DNA of 64,000 bases from Colletes latitarsis (GCF_051014445.1 NW_027488366.1:28042001-28106000), one strand, 5' to 3'; shown: positions 11,968 to 24,431, counted from the first letter of the stretch. The notes: generated by a model from the sequence alone, not told the origin. A program made the numbers and translations.

Positions 11968-12780
11968 GTTAGGTCTAGGTTAGGTCTGGGATTTGCTCTC
12001 ATCAGGCTCATTCTTTCGCATATTTCTCATACTTGATGGCTAGATGCTGGGCTTTTTCTGGATTGCATCACGTAGTAATGAAGTACAACACAGAAACAGT
12101 CAATTAAACCTGGTTTCCATCAATATCTTACAGGACAACGCAAGTTAGGTCTGGGATAGGTCTGGGATTTGCCCTCATGAGGCTCATACTTTCGCGTTTT
12201 TCACATACATGTTGAACAGATCCTGGGTTTTTTCTGGTTTGGATCACGTAGTAGTATGGTACCACACTGAAACAGTCCATTAAACCTGGTTTGGATCAAT
12301 ATTTTAGAGGATAACGCATGTTAGGTCTAGGTTAGGTCGGGGATTTTCACTCATCAGACTCATACTTTCGCATTCTTCACATACTTGTTGTACGGATCCC
12401 GGGTTTTTTCTGGTTTGGATCACGTAGTAATGTGGGACCACACTGAAACAGTCAATTAAACCTGCTTTCGATCAATATTTTTGAGAATAATACATGTTAG
12501 GTCTAGGTTAGGTCTGGGATTTGCTCTCATCAGGCTCATTCTTTCGCATATTTCTCATACTTGGTGGCTAGATGCTGGGCTTTTTCTGGACTGCATCACG
12601 TAGTAATGAAGTACAACACAGAAACAGTCAATTAAACCTGGTTTCCATCAATATCTTAGAGGACAACGCAAGTTAGGTCTGGGATAGGTCTGGGATTTGC
12701 CCTCATCAGGCTCATACTTTCGCGTTTTTCACATACATGTTGAACAGATCCTGGGTTTTTTCTGGTTTGGATCACGTAGT

Positions 12781-12796
12781 AGTGTGGTACCACACT
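12781..12796. other. 16-bp perfect palindrome, example in a C monomer
   Basis: AGTGTGGTACCACACT equals its own reverse complement. It occurs in most C monomers (another clear copy is 9,436-9,451). It could form a short cruciform stem or bind a dimeric protein; neither is shown. Confidence 0.9.
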
Positions 12797-12958
12797 GAAA
12801 CAGTCCATTAAACCTGGTTTGGATCAATATTTTAGAGGATAACGCATGTTAGGTCTAGGTTAGGTCGGGGATTTTCACTCATCAGACTCATACTTTCGCA
12901 TTCTTCACATACTTGTTGAACGGATCCTGGGTTTTTTCTGGTTTGGATCACGTAGTAA

Positions 12959-12970
12959 TGTGGTACCACA
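12959..12970. other. 12-bp perfect palindrome, example in a B monomer
   Basis: TGTGGTACCACA is self-complementary. With AATG in place of AGTG to its left, B, D and E monomers have this shorter form. A monomers have GAAGTACAACAC and lack it. Confidence 0.9.
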
Positions 12971-13023
12971 CTGAAACAGTCGATTAAACCTGGTTTCGAT
13001 CAATATTTTAGAGGATAACGCAT

Positions 13024-13199
13024 GTTAGGTCTAGGTTAGCCCTGGGATTTTCACTCATCAGACTCATACTTTTGCGTTTTTCACATACTTGTTGAACAGA
13101 TCCTGGGTTTTTTCTGGTTTGGATCACGTAGTAATGTAGTACCACACTGAAACAGTCAATGAAACCAGGTTTCCATGAATATTTTAGAAGACAACGCAA
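13024..13199. repeat. Reference monomer, type G, a B/C recombinant type (176 bp)
   Basis: Type G opens with GGTTAGCCCTGGGATTTTC and CTCATCAGACTCATAC as in B, then switches to TTTTGCGTTTTTCACATAC and GAACAGATCC as in C, and ends with ATGAAACCAGGTTTCCATG. I read it as a B/C chimera that became a fixed family member. It starts the 1,168-bp unit of the central domain; copies begin near 13,024, 14,192, 15,887, 18,815, 19,983, 21,744, 23,264, 24,432, 27,360, 28,528, 30,576, 32,864 and 34,912. Confidence 0.85.
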
Positions 13200-13728
13200 G
13201 TTAGGTCTAGGTAAGGCCTGAGATTTTCACTGATCAGACTCATACTTTCGCATTCTTCGCATACTTGTTGAACGGATCCTGGGTTTTTTCTGGTTTGGAT
13301 GACGTAGTAATGTGGTACCACACTGAAACATTCAATTAAACCTGGTCTTGATAAATATTTTAGAGGATAACGCAAGTTAGGTCTGGGATAGGTCAGGGAT
13401 TTGACCTCATCAGACTCATAATTTCGCACACTTCACATACTCCTTGAACAGATCCTGGGTTATTTTCTGGTTTGGATCACATAGTAATGTGGTACCACAC
13501 TGAAACAGTCGATTAAACCAGGTTTCGATCAATATTTTAGAGAATAATTCATGTTAGGTCTAGGTTAGGTCAGGGACTTGCTCTCATCAGGCTCATTCTT
13601 TCGCATATTTCTCATACTTGATGGCTAGATCCTGGACTTTTTCTGGATTGCATCACGTAGTAATGAAGTACAACACTGAAACAGTCAAATAAACCTGGTT
13701 TCGATCAATATTTTAGAGAATAATTCAT

Positions 13729-13839
13729 GTTAGGTCTAGGTTAGGTCTGGGATTTGCTCTCATCAGGCTCATTCTTTCGCATATTTCTCATACTTGATGG
13801 CTAGATCCTGGGCTTTTTCTGGATTGCATAATAATTCAT
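13729..13839. repeat. Truncated A monomer (111 bp), copy 1
   Basis: The monomer runs normally to GGATTGCAT, then jumps to AATAATTCATG, so the 65 bp from CACGTAG to TTAGAG are missing. An H monomer follows. The joint is identical in all ten copies, so the deletion happened once and spread by amplification. Confidence 0.93.
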
Positions 13840-14015
13840 GTTAGGTCTAGGTTAGGTCTAGTATTTACCCTCATCAGGCTCATTCTTTCGCATATTTCTC
13901 AAACTTGATGGCTAGATCCTGGGCTTTTTCTGGATTGCATCACATAGTAATGTAGTACCACACTGAAACATTCAATTAAACCTGGTTTGGATCAATATTT
14001 TAGAGGATAACGCAT
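13840..14015. repeat. Reference monomer, type H (176 bp), partner of the truncated monomer
   Basis: Type H is A-like but has GGTCTAGTATTTACCCTC and CTCAAACTTGATGG. In the central domain it directly follows each of the ten 111-bp truncated A monomers, so the pair is a fixed cassette. A detached H-like copy occurs near 31,636 without the truncated partner. Confidence 0.85.
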
Positions 14016-14502
14016 GTTAGGTCTAGGTTAGGTCGGGGATTTTCACTCATCAGACTCATACTTTCGCATTCTTCACATACTTGTTGAACGGATCCTGGGT
14101 TTTTTCTGGTTTGGATCACGTAGTAATGTGGTACCACACTGAAACAGTCGATTAAACCTGGTTTCGATCAATATTTTAGAGGATAACGCATGTTAGGTCT
14201 AGGTTAGCCCTGGGATTTTCACTCATCAGACTCATACTTTTGCGTTTTTCACATACTTGTTGAACAGATCCTGGGTTTTTTCTGGTTTGGATCACGTAGT
14301 AATGTAGTACCACACTGAAACAGTCAATGAAACCAGGTTTCCATGAATATTTTAGAAGACAACGCAAGTTAGGTCTAGGTAAGGCCTGAGATTTTCACTG
14401 ATCAGACTCATACTTTCGCATTCTTCGCATACTTGTTGAACGGATCCTGGGTTTTTTTTGGTTTGGATGACGTAGTAATGTGGTACCACACTGAAACATT
14501 CA

Positions 14503-16062
14503 ATTAAACCTGGTTTCGATCAATATTTTAGAGAATAATTCATGTTAGGTCTAGGTTAGGTCTGGGATTTGCTCTCATCAGGCTCATTCTTTCGCATATT
14601 TCTCATACTTGATGGCTAGATCCTGGGCTTTTTCTGGATTGCATAATAATTCATGTTAGGTCTAGGTTAGGTCTAGTATTTACCCTCATCAGGCTCATTC
14701 TTTCGCATATTTCTCAAACTTAATGGCTAGATCCTGGGCTTTTTCTGGATTGCATCACGTAGTAATGTAGTACCACACTGAAACATTCAATTAAACCTGG
14801 TCTTGATAAATATTTCAGAGGATAACGCATGTTAGGTCTGGGTTAGGTCTAGGATTCGCACTCACCAGGCTCATACTTTCGCATATTTCTCATACTTCAT
14901 GGCTAGATCCTGGGCTGTTTCTGGATTGTATCACGTAGTAGTGAAGTACAACACTGAAACAGTCAATTGAACCTGGTCTCCATCAATATCTTAGAGGACA
15001 ACGCAAGATAGGTCTGGGATAGGTCTTGGATTTGCCCTCATCAGGCTCATACTTTCGCATATTTCTCATACTTCATGGCTAGATCCTGGGCTATTTCTGG
15101 ATTGGATCACGTAGTAAAGTGGTACCACACTGAAACATTCAATGAAACCTGGCCTGGATAAATATTTTAGAGGATAACGCATCTTAGGTCTGGGTTAGGT
15201 CTAAGATTTGCCCTCATCAGGCTCACAGTTTAGCGTTTTTCGCATACTTGTTGAACAGATCCTGGGTTTTTTCTGGTTTGGATCACGAAGTAGTGTGGTA
15301 CCACACTGAAACAGTCCATTAAACCTGGTTTTGCTCAATATTTTAGAGGATAACGCATGTTAGGTGTAGGTTAGGTCTGGGATTTGCCCTCATCAGGCTC
15401 TTACTTTCGCATATTTCTCACACTTGATGGCTAGATCCTGGACTTTTTCTGGATTGCATCACGTAGTAATGAAGTACAACACTGAAACAGTCAATTAAAC
15501 CTGGTTTCCATCAATATCTTCGAGGACAACGCAAGTTAGGTCTGGGATAGGTTTGGGATTTGCCCCCATCAGGCTCATACTTTCGCGTTTTTCACATACA
15601 TGTTGAACAGATCCTGGGTTTTTTCTGGTTTGGATCACGTAGTAGTGTGGTACCACACTGAAACAGTCCATTAAACCTGGTTTGGATCAATATTTTAGAG
15701 GATAACGCATGTTAGGTCTAGGTTAGGTCGGGGATTTTCACTCATCAGACGCATACTTTCGCATTCTTCACATACTTGTTGAACGGATCCTGGGTTTTTT
15801 CTGGTTTGGATCACGTAGTAATGTGGTACCCCACTGAAACAGTCGATTAAACCTGGTTTCGATCAATATTTTAGAGGATAACGCATGTTAGGTCTAGGTT
15901 AGCCCTGGGATTTTCACTCATCAGACTCATACTTTTGCGTTTTTCACATACTTGTTGAACAGATCCTGGGTTTTTTCTGGTTTGGATCACGTAGTAATGT
16001 AGTACCACACTGAAACAGTCAATGAAACCAGGTTTCCATGAATATTTTAGAAGACAACGCAA
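14503..16062. repeat. 1.56-kb segment present three times (first copy)
   Basis: Truncated A, H, E, E, C, A/E, C, B, G. It matches 29,192-30,751 (offset 14,689) and 33,528-35,087 (a further 4,336). Recognisable inner marks are GATTCGCACTCACCAGG, GCTCACAGTTTAGCG and CCTGGTTTTGCTC. Confidence 0.88.
14544..14654. repeat. Truncated A monomer (111 bp), copy 2
   Basis: Same GCAT/AATAATTC joint at 14,644/14,645. Here the preceding D and full A monomers of the unit are missing. Confidence 0.92.
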
Positions 16063-16591
16063 GTTAGGTCTAGGTAAGGCCTGAGATTTTCACTGATCAG
16101 ACTCATACTTTCGCATTCTTCGCATACTTGTTGAACGGATCCTGGGCTTTTTCTGGTTTGGATCACGTAGTAATGTGGTACCACACTGAAACATTCAATT
16201 AAACCTGGTCTTGATAAATATTTTAGAGGATAACGCAAGTTAGGTCTGGGATAGGTCAGGGATTTGACCTCATCAGACTCATAATTTCGCACACTTCACA
16301 TACTCCTTGAACAGATCCTGGGTTATTTTCTGGTTTGGATCACATAGTAATGTGGTACCACACTGAAACAGTCGATTAAACCAGGTTTCGATCAATATTT
16401 TAGAGAATAATTCATGTTAGGTCTAGGTTAGGTCAAGGATTTGCTCTCATCAGGCTCATTCTTTCGCATATTTCTCATACTTGATGGCTAGATCCTGGAC
16501 TTTTTCTGGATTGCATCACGTAGTAATGAAGTACAACACTGAAACAGTCAATTAAACCTGGTTTCGATCAATATTTTAGAGAATAATTCAT

Positions 16592-16702
16592 GTTAGGTCT
16601 AGGTTAGGTCTGGGATTTGCTCTCATCAGGCTCATTCTTTCGCATATTTCTCATACTTGATGGCTAGATCCTGGGCTTTTTCTGGATTGCATAATAATTC
16701 AT
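16592..16702. repeat. Truncated A monomer (111 bp), copy 3
   Basis: Same joint at 16,692/16,693, followed by H and then two E monomers. Confidence 0.92.
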
Positions 16703-17758
16703 GTTAGGTCTAGGTTAGGTCTAGTATTTACCCTCATCAGGCTCATTCTTTCGCATATTTCTCAAACTTGATGGCTAGATCCTGGGCTTTTTCTGGATTG
16801 CATCACGTAGTAATGTAGTACCACACTGAAACATTCAATTAAACCTGGTCTTGATAAATATTTCAGAGGATAACGCATGTTAGGTCTGGGTTAGGTCTAG
16901 GATTCGCACTCACCAGGCTCATACTTTCGCATATTTCTCATACTTCATGGCTAGATCCTGGGCTGTTTCTGGATTGTATCACGTAGTAGTGAAGTACAAC
17001 ACTGAAACAGTCAATTGAACCTGGTCTCCATCAATATCTTAGAGGACAACGCAAGACAGGTCTGGGATAGGTCTTGGATTTGCCCTCATCAGGTTCATAC
17101 TTTCGCATATTTCTCATACTTCATGGCTAGATCCTGGGCTATTTCTGGATTGGATCACGTAGTAAAGTGGTACCACACTGAAACATTCAATGAAACCTGG
17201 TCTGGATAAATATTTTAGAGGATAACGCATCTTAGGTCTGGGTTAGGTCTAAGATTTGCCCTCATCAGGCTCACAGTTTAGCGTTTTTCGCATACTTGTT
17301 GAACAGATCCTGGGTTTTTTCTGGTTTGGATCACGTAGTAGTGTGGTACCACACTGAAACAGTCCATTAAACCTGGTTTGGATCAATATTTTAGAGGATA
17401 ACGCATGTTAGGTCTAGGTTAGGTCGGGGATTTTCACTCATCAGACTCATACTTTCGCATTCTTCACATACTTGTTGAACGGATCCTGGGTTTTTTCTGG
17501 TTTGGATCACGTAGTAATGTGGTACCACACTGAAACAGTCGATTAAACCTGGTTTCGATCAATATTTTAGTGGATAACGCATGTTAGGTCTAGGTTAGCC
17601 CTGGGATTTTCACTCATCAGACTCATACTTTTGCGTTTTTCACATACTTGTTGAACAGATCCTGGGTTTTTTCTGGTTTGGATCACGTAGTAATGTAGTA
17701 CCACACTGAAACAGTCAATTAAACCTGGTTTCGATGAATATTTTTGAGAATAATACAT

Positions 17759-18814
17759 GTTAGGTCTAGGTTAGGTCTGGGATTTGCTCTCATCAGGCGC
17801 ATTCTTTCGCATATTTCTCATACTTGATGGCTAGATGCTGGGCTTTTTCTGGATTGCATCACGTAGTAATGAAGTACAACACAGAAACAGTCAATTAAAC
17901 CTGGTTTCCATCAATATCTTAGAGGACAACGCAAGTTAGGTCAGGGATAGGTCTGGGATTTGCCCTCATCAGGCTCATACTTTCGCGTTTTTCACATACA
18001 TGTTGAACAGATCCTGGGTTTTTTCTGGTTTGGATCACGTAGTAGTATGGTACCACACTGAAACAGTCCATTAAACCTGGTTTGGATCAATATTTTAGAG
18101 GATAACGCATGTTAGGTCTAGGTTAGGTCGGGGATTTTCACTCATCAGACTCATACTTTCGCATTCTTCACATACTTGTTGTACGGATCCCGGGTTTTTT
18201 CTGGTTTGGATCACGTAGTAATGTGGGACCACACTGAAACAGTCAATTAAACCTGCTTTCGATCAATATTTTTGAGAATAATACATGTTAGGTCTAGGTT
18301 AGGTCTGGGATTTGCTCTCATCAGGCTCATTCTTTCGCATATTTCTCATACTTGGTGGCTAGATGCTGGGCTTTTTCTGGACTGCATCACGTAGTAATGA
18401 AGTACAACACAGAAACAGTCAATTAAACCTGGTTTCCATCAATATCTTAGAGGACAACGCAAGTTAGGTCTGGGATAGGTCTGGGATTTGCCCTCATCAG
18501 GCTCATACTTTCGCGTTTTTCACATACATGTTGAACAGATCCTGGGTTTTTTCTGGTTTGGATCACGTAGTAGTGTGGTACCACACTGAAACAGTCCATT
18601 AAACCTGGTTTGGATCAATATTTTAGAGGATAACGCATGTTAGGTCTAGGTTAGGTCGGGGATTTTCACTCATCAGACTTATACTTTCGCATTCTTCACA
18701 TACTTGTTGAACGTATCCTGGGTTTTTTCTGGTTTGGATCACGTAGTAATGTGGTACCACACTGAAACAGTCGATTAAAGCTGGTTTCGATCAATATTTT
18801 AGAGGATAACGCAT
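17759..18814. repeat. Two A-C-B trimers inside the 4.94-kb block
   Basis: Trimer starts 17,759 and 18,287 are 528 bp apart and a G monomer begins at 18,815. The second A has a GGTGGCTAGATGC and GGACTGC variant shared with copies near 12.5, 21.3 and 26.9 kb. Confidence 0.88.
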
Positions 18815-19982
18815 GTTAGGTCTAGGTTAGCCCTGGGATTTTCACACATCAGACTCATACTTTTGCGTTTTTCACATACTTGTTGAACAGATCCTGGGTT
18901 TTTTCTGGTTTGGATCACGTAGTAATGTAGTACCACACTGAAACAGTCAATGAAACCAGGTTTCCATGAATATTTTAGAAGACAACGCAAGTTAGGTCTA
19001 GGTAAGGCCTGAGATTTTCACTGATCAGACTCATACTTTCGCATTCTTCGCATACTTGTTGAACGGATCCTGGGTTTTTTCTGGTTTGGATGACGTAGTA
19101 ATGTGGTACCACACTGAAACATTCAATTAAACCTGGTCTTGATAAATATTTTAGAGGATAACGCAAGTTAGGTCTGGGATAGGTCAGGGATTTGACCTCA
19201 TCAGACTCATAATTTCGCACACTTCACATACTCCTTGAACAGATCCTGGGTTATTTTCTGGTTTGGATCACATAGTAATGTGGTACCACACTGAAACAGT
19301 CGATTAAACCAGGTTTCGATCAATATTTTAGAGAATAATTCATGTTAGGTCTAGGTTAGGTCAGGGACTTGCTCTCATCAGGCTCATTCTTTCGCATATT
19401 TCTCATACTTGATGGCTAGATCCTGGACTTTTTCTGGATTGCATCACGTAGTAATGAAGTACAACACTGAAACAGTCAATTAAACCTGGTTTCGATCAAT
19501 ATTTTAGAGAATAATTCATGTTAGGTCTAGGTTAGGTCTGGGATTTGCTCTCATCAGGCTCATTCTTTCGCATATTTCTCATACTTGATGGCTAGATCCT
19601 GGGCTTTTTCTGGATTGCATAATAATTCATGTTAGGTCTAGGTTAGGTCTAGTATTTACCCTCATCAGGCTCATTCTTTCGCATATTTCTCAAACTTGAT
19701 GGCTAGATCCTGGGCTTTTTCTGGATTGCATCACGTAGTAATGTAGTACCACACTGAAACATTCAATTAAACCTGGTTTGGATCAATATTTTAGAGGATA
19801 ACGCATGTTAGGTCTAGGTTAGGTCGGGGATTTTCACTCATCAGACTCATACTTTCGCATTCTTCACATACTTGTTGAACGGATCCTGGGTTTTTTCTGG
19901 TTTGGATCACGTAGTAATGTGGTACCACACTGAAACAGTCGATTAAACCTGGTTTCGATCAATATTTTAGAGGATAACGCAT
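18815..19982. repeat. HOR-2 seven-monomer unit (1,168 bp), second full copy
   Basis: Same G, B, D, A, truncated A, H, B order and identical length, followed by a further G at 19,983. It lies inside the larger duplicated block 15,671-20,606. Confidence 0.9.
19520..19630. repeat. Truncated A monomer (111 bp), copy 4
   Basis: Same joint at 19,620/19,621, followed by H and B. Confidence 0.92.
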
Positions 19983-20606
19983 GTTAGGTCTAGGTTAGCC
20001 CTGGGATTTTCACTCATCAGACTCATACTTTTGCGTTTTTCACATACTTGTTGAACAGATCCTGGGTTTTTTCTGGTTTGGATCACGTAGTAATGTAGTA
20101 CCACACTGAAACAGTCCATGAAACCAGGTTTCCATGAATATTTTAGAAGACAACGCAAGTTAGGTCTAGGTAAGGCCTGAGATTTTCACTGATCAGACTC
20201 ATACTTTCGCATTCTTCGCATACTTGTTGAACGGATCCTGGGTTTTTTCTGGTTTGGATGACGTAGTAATGTGGTACCACACTGAAACATTCAATTAAAC
20301 CTGGTCTTGATAAATATTTTAGAGGATAACGCAAGTTAGGTCTGGGATAGGTCAGGGATTTGACCTCATCAGACTCATAATTTCGCACACTTCACATACT
20401 CCTTGAACAGATCCTGGGTTATTTTCTGGTTTGGATCACATAGTAATGTGGTACCACACTGAAACAGTCGATTAAACCAGGTTTCGATCAATATTTTAGA
20501 GAATAATTCATGTTAGGTCTAGGTTAGGTCAAGGATTTGCTCTCATCAGGCTCATTCTTTCGCATATTTCTCATACTTGATGGCTAGATCCTGGACTTTT
20601 TCTGGA

Positions 20607-22911
20607 CTGCATCACGTAGTAATGAAGTACAACACAGAAACAGTCAATTAAACCTGGTTTCCATCAATATCTTAGAGGACAACGCAAGTTAGGTCTGGGA
20701 TAGGTCTGGGATTTGCCCTCATCAGGCTCATACTTTCGCGTTTTTCACATACATGTTGAACAGATCCTGGGTTTTTTCTGGTTTGGATCACGTAGTAGTG
20801 TGGTACCACACTGAAACAGTCCATTAAACCTGGTTTGGATCAATATTTTAGAGGATAACGCATGTTAGGTCTAGGTTAGGTCGGGGATTTTCACTCATCA
20901 GACTCATACTTTCGCATTCTTCACATACTTGTTGAACGGATCCTGGGTTTTTTCTGGTTTGGATCACGTGGTAATGTGGTACCACACTGAAACAGTCGAT
21001 TAAACCTGGTTTGGATCAATATTTTAGAGGATAACGCATGTTAGGTCTAGGTTAGGTCGGGGATTTTCACTCATCAGACTCATACTTTCGCATTCTTCAC
21101 ATACTTGTTGTACGGATCCCGGGTTTTTTCTGGTTTGGATCACGTAGTAATGTGGGACCACACTGAAACAGTCAATTAAACCTGCTTTCGATCAATATTT
21201 TTGAGAATAATACATGTTAGGTCTAGGTTAGGTCTGGGATTTGCTCTCATCAGGCTCATTCTTTCGCATATTTCTCATACTTGGTGGCTAGATGCTGGGC
21301 TTTTTCTGGACTGCATCACGTAGTAATGAAGTACAACACAGAAACAGTCAATTAAACCTGGTTTCCATCAATATCTTAGAGGACAACGCAAGTTAGGTCT
21401 GGGATAGGTCTGGGATTTGCCCTCATCAGGCTCATACTTTCGCGTTTTTCACATACATGTTGAACAGATCCTGGGTTTTTTCTGGTTTGGATCACGTAGT
21501 AGTGTGGTACCACACTGAAACAGTCCATTAAACCTGGTTTGGATCAATATTTTAGAGGATAACGCATGTTAGGTCTAGGTTAGGTCGGGGATTTTCACTC
21601 ATCAGACTTATACTTTCGCATTCTTCACATACTTGTTGAACGGATCCTGGGTTTTTTCTGGTTTGGATCACGTAGTAATGTGGTACCACACTGAAACAGT
21701 CGATTAAAGCTGGTTTCGATCAATATTTTAGAGGATAACGCATGTTAGGTCTAGGTTAGCCCTGGGATTTTCACACATCAGACTCATACTTTTGCGTTTT
21801 TCACATACTTGTTGAACAGATCCTGGGTTTTTTCTGGTTTGGATCACGTAGTAATGTAGTACCACACTGAAACAGTCAATGAAACCAGGTTTCCATGAAT
21901 ATTTTAGAAGACAACGCAAGTTAGGTCTAGGTAAGGCCTGAGATTTTCACTGATCAGACTCATACTTTCGCATTCTTCGCATACTTGTTGAACGGATCCT
22001 GGGTTTTTTCTGGTTTGGATGACGTAGTAATGTGGTACCACACTGAAACATTCAATTAAACCTGGTCTTGATAAATATTTTAGAGGATAACGCAAGTTAG
22101 GTCTGGGATAGGTCAGGGATTTGACCTCATCAGACTCATAATTTCGCACACTTCACATACTCCTTGAACAGATCCTGGGTTATTTTCTGGTTTGGATCAC
22201 ATAGTAATGTGGTACCACACTGAAACAGTCGATTAAACCAGGTTTCGATCAATATTTTAGAGAATAATTCATGTTAGGTCTAGGTTAGGTCAGGGACTTG
22301 CTCTCATCAGGCTCATTCTTTCGCATATTTCTCATACTTGATGGCTAGATCCTGGAATTTTTCTGGATTGCATCACGTAGTAATGAAGTACAACACTGAA
22401 ACAGTCAATTAAACCTGGTTTCGATCAATATTTTAGAGAATAATTCATGTTAGGTCTAGGTTAGGTCTGGGATTTGCTCTCATCAGGCTCATTCTTTCGC
22501 ATATTTCTCATACTTGATGGCTAGATCCTGGGCTTTTTCTGGATTGCATAATAATTCATGTTAGGTCTAGGTTAGGTCTAGTATTTACCCTCATCAGGCT
22601 CATTCTTTCGCATATTTCTCAAACTTGATGGCTAGATCCTGGGCTTTTTCTGGATTGCATCACGTAGTAATGTAGTACCACACTGAAACATTCAATTAAA
22701 CCTGGTTTGGATCAATATTTTAGAGGATAACGCATGTTAGGTCTAGGTTAGGTCGGGGATTTTCACTCATCAGACTCATACTTTCGCATTCTTCACATAC
22801 TTGTTGAACGGATCCTGGGTTTTTTCTGGTTTGGATCACGTAGTAATGTGGTACCACACTGAAACAGTCGATTAAACCTGGTTTCGATCAATATTTTAGA
22901 GGATAACGCAT
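20607..22911. repeat. Rearranged central-domain segment
   Basis: Order: rest of a chimeric A, C, B, B, then A, C, B, G, B, D, A, truncated A, H, B. From about 21.0 kb it parallels 18.07-19.75 kb at an offset of 2,929 bp. The A monomer at its left edge changes from the AAGGATTTGC variant to the GGACTGC/ACACAGAAAC variant at about 20,606, marking a recombination joint. Confidence 0.82.
22449..22559. repeat. Truncated A monomer (111 bp), copy 5
   Basis: Same joint at 22,549/22,550. The preceding full A has CCTGGAATTTTTC, shared only with the copy near 23,870. Confidence 0.92.
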
Positions 22912-23439
22912 GTTAGGTCTAGGTTAGCCCTGGGATTTTCACTCATCAGACTCATACTTTTGCGTTTTTCACATACTTGTTGAACAGATCCTGGGTTTTT
23001 TCTGGTTTGGATCACGTAGTAATGTGGTACCACACTGAAACAGTCGATTAAAGCTGGTTTCGATCAATATTTTAGAGGATAACGCATGTTAGGTCTAGGT
23101 TAGCCCTGGGATTTTCACACATCAGACTCATACTTTTGCGTTTTTCACATACTTGTTGAACGGATCCTGGGTTTTTTCTGGTTTGGATCACGTAGTAATG
23201 TGGTACCACACTGAAACAGTCGATTAAAGCTGGTTTCGATCAATATTTTAGAGGATAACGCATGTTAGGTCTAGGTTAGCCCTGGGATTTTCACACATCA
23301 GACTCATACTTTTGCGTTTTTCACATACTTGTTGAACAGATCCTGGGTTTTTTCTGGTTTGGATCACGTAGTAATGTAGTACCACACTGAAACAGTCAAT
23401 GAAACCAGGTTTCCATGAATATTTTAGAAGACAACGCAA
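22912..23439. repeat. Local triplication of the G monomer (3 x 176 bp)
   Basis: Three G monomers in a row start at 22,912, 23,088 and 23,264; elsewhere in the central domain G is single. The first has CACTCATCAG, the other two CACACATCAG and share AAAGCTGG at the join. The middle one has GAACGGATCC (B-like) where the others have GAACAGATCC. Confidence 0.9.
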
Positions 23440-24431
23440 GTTAGGTCTAGGTAAGGCCTGAGATTTTCACTGATCAGACTCATACTTTCGCATTCTTCGC
23501 ATACTTGTTGAACGGATCCTGGGTTTTTTCTGGTTTGGATGACGTAGTAATGTGGTACCACACTGAAACATTCAATTAAACCTGGTCTTGATAAATATTT
23601 TAGAGGATAACGCAAGTTAGGTCTGGGATAGGTCAGGGATTTGACCTCATCAGACTCATAATTTCGCACACTTCACATACTCCTTGAACAGATCCTGGGT
23701 TATTTTCTGGTTTGGATCACATAGTAATGTGGTACCACACTGAAACAGTCGATTAAACCAGGTTTCGATCAATATTTTAGAGAATAATTCATGTTAGGTC
23801 TAGGTTAGGTCAGGGACTTGCTCTCATCAGGCTCATTCTTTCGCATATTTCTCATACTTGATGGCTAGATCCTGGAATTTTTCTGGATTGCATCACGTAG
23901 TAATGAAGTACAACACTGAAACAGTCAATTAAACCTGGTTTCGATCAATATTTTAGAGAATAATTCATGTTAGGTCTAGGTTAGGTCTGGGATTTGCTCT
24001 CATCAGGCTCATTCTTTCGCATATTTCTCATACTTGATGGCTAGATCCTGGGCTTTTTCTGGATTGCATAATAATTCATGTTAGGTCTAGGTTAGGTCTA
24101 GTATTTACCCTCATCAGGCTCATTCTTTCGCATATTTCTCAAACTTGATGGCTAGATCCTGGGCTTTTTCTGGATTGCATCACGTAGTAATGTAGTACCA
24201 CACTGAAACATTCAATTAAACCTGGTTTGGATCAATATTTTAGAGGATAACGCATGTTAGGTCTAGGTTAGGTCGGGGATTTTCACTCATCAGACTCATA
24301 CTTTCGCATTCTTCACATACTTGTTGAACGGATCCTGGGTTTTTTCTGGTTTGGATCACGTAGTAATGTGGTACCACACTGAAACAGTCGATTAAACCTG
24401 GTTTCGATCAATATTTTAGAGGATAACGCAT
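23264..24431. repeat. HOR-2 seven-monomer unit (1,168 bp), third full copy
   Basis: Same order and length; the G that opens it is the third of three consecutive G monomers (22,912-23,439). It is followed by another G at 24,432. Confidence 0.9.
23969..24079. repeat. Truncated A monomer (111 bp), copy 6
   Basis: Same joint at 24,069/24,070; 1,520 bp after copy 5. It shares the upstream CCTGGAATTTTTC variant, showing a direct local duplication. Confidence 0.92.

Larger units (their letters stand above)
11968..13023. repeat. Two A-C-B trimers (2 x 528 bp)
   Basis: Trimers begin at 11,968 and 12,496, 528 bp apart, then a G monomer follows at 13,024. The same A-C-B, A-C-B, G series recurs at 17,759-18,815 and near 26,304-27,360. 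Confidence 0.88.
13024..14191. repeat. HOR-2 seven-monomer unit (1,168 bp), first copy
   Basis: Order is G, B, D, A, truncated A, H, B. The length 1,168 equals seven monomers minus 65 bp (truncation) plus 1 bp (the longer D). A G monomer follows at once. The next unit (14,192) lacks D and one A, so its spacing is shortened. Confidence 0.9.
15671..20606. repeat. 4.94-kb duplicated block, copy 1
   Basis: Aligns to 24,216-29,151 at a constant offset of 8,545 bp with no length change and scattered substitutions (for example near 15,749, 17,054 and 17,570). The left joint lies where TCCATTAAACC and TTCAATTAAACC alternate; the right joint is at GGACTGC versus GGATTGC at 20,607. The block contains trimers at 17,759-18,814 and a 1,168-bp unit. 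Confidence 0.92.

Noticed and set aside
12387..12400. CCCGGG/GGATCCCGGG in some B monomers as a special site
   Set aside because: A single-base variant of the usual GGATCCTGGG shared by descent among some trimers; nothing indicates function.
17015..17209. Plus-strand open frame of 64 codons (also 35,340-35,579, 35,692-35,931 and 62,618-62,800)
   Set aside because: Each exists because of one or two private substitutions that remove a stop; neighbouring copies of the same monomer do not have it. Chance frames.
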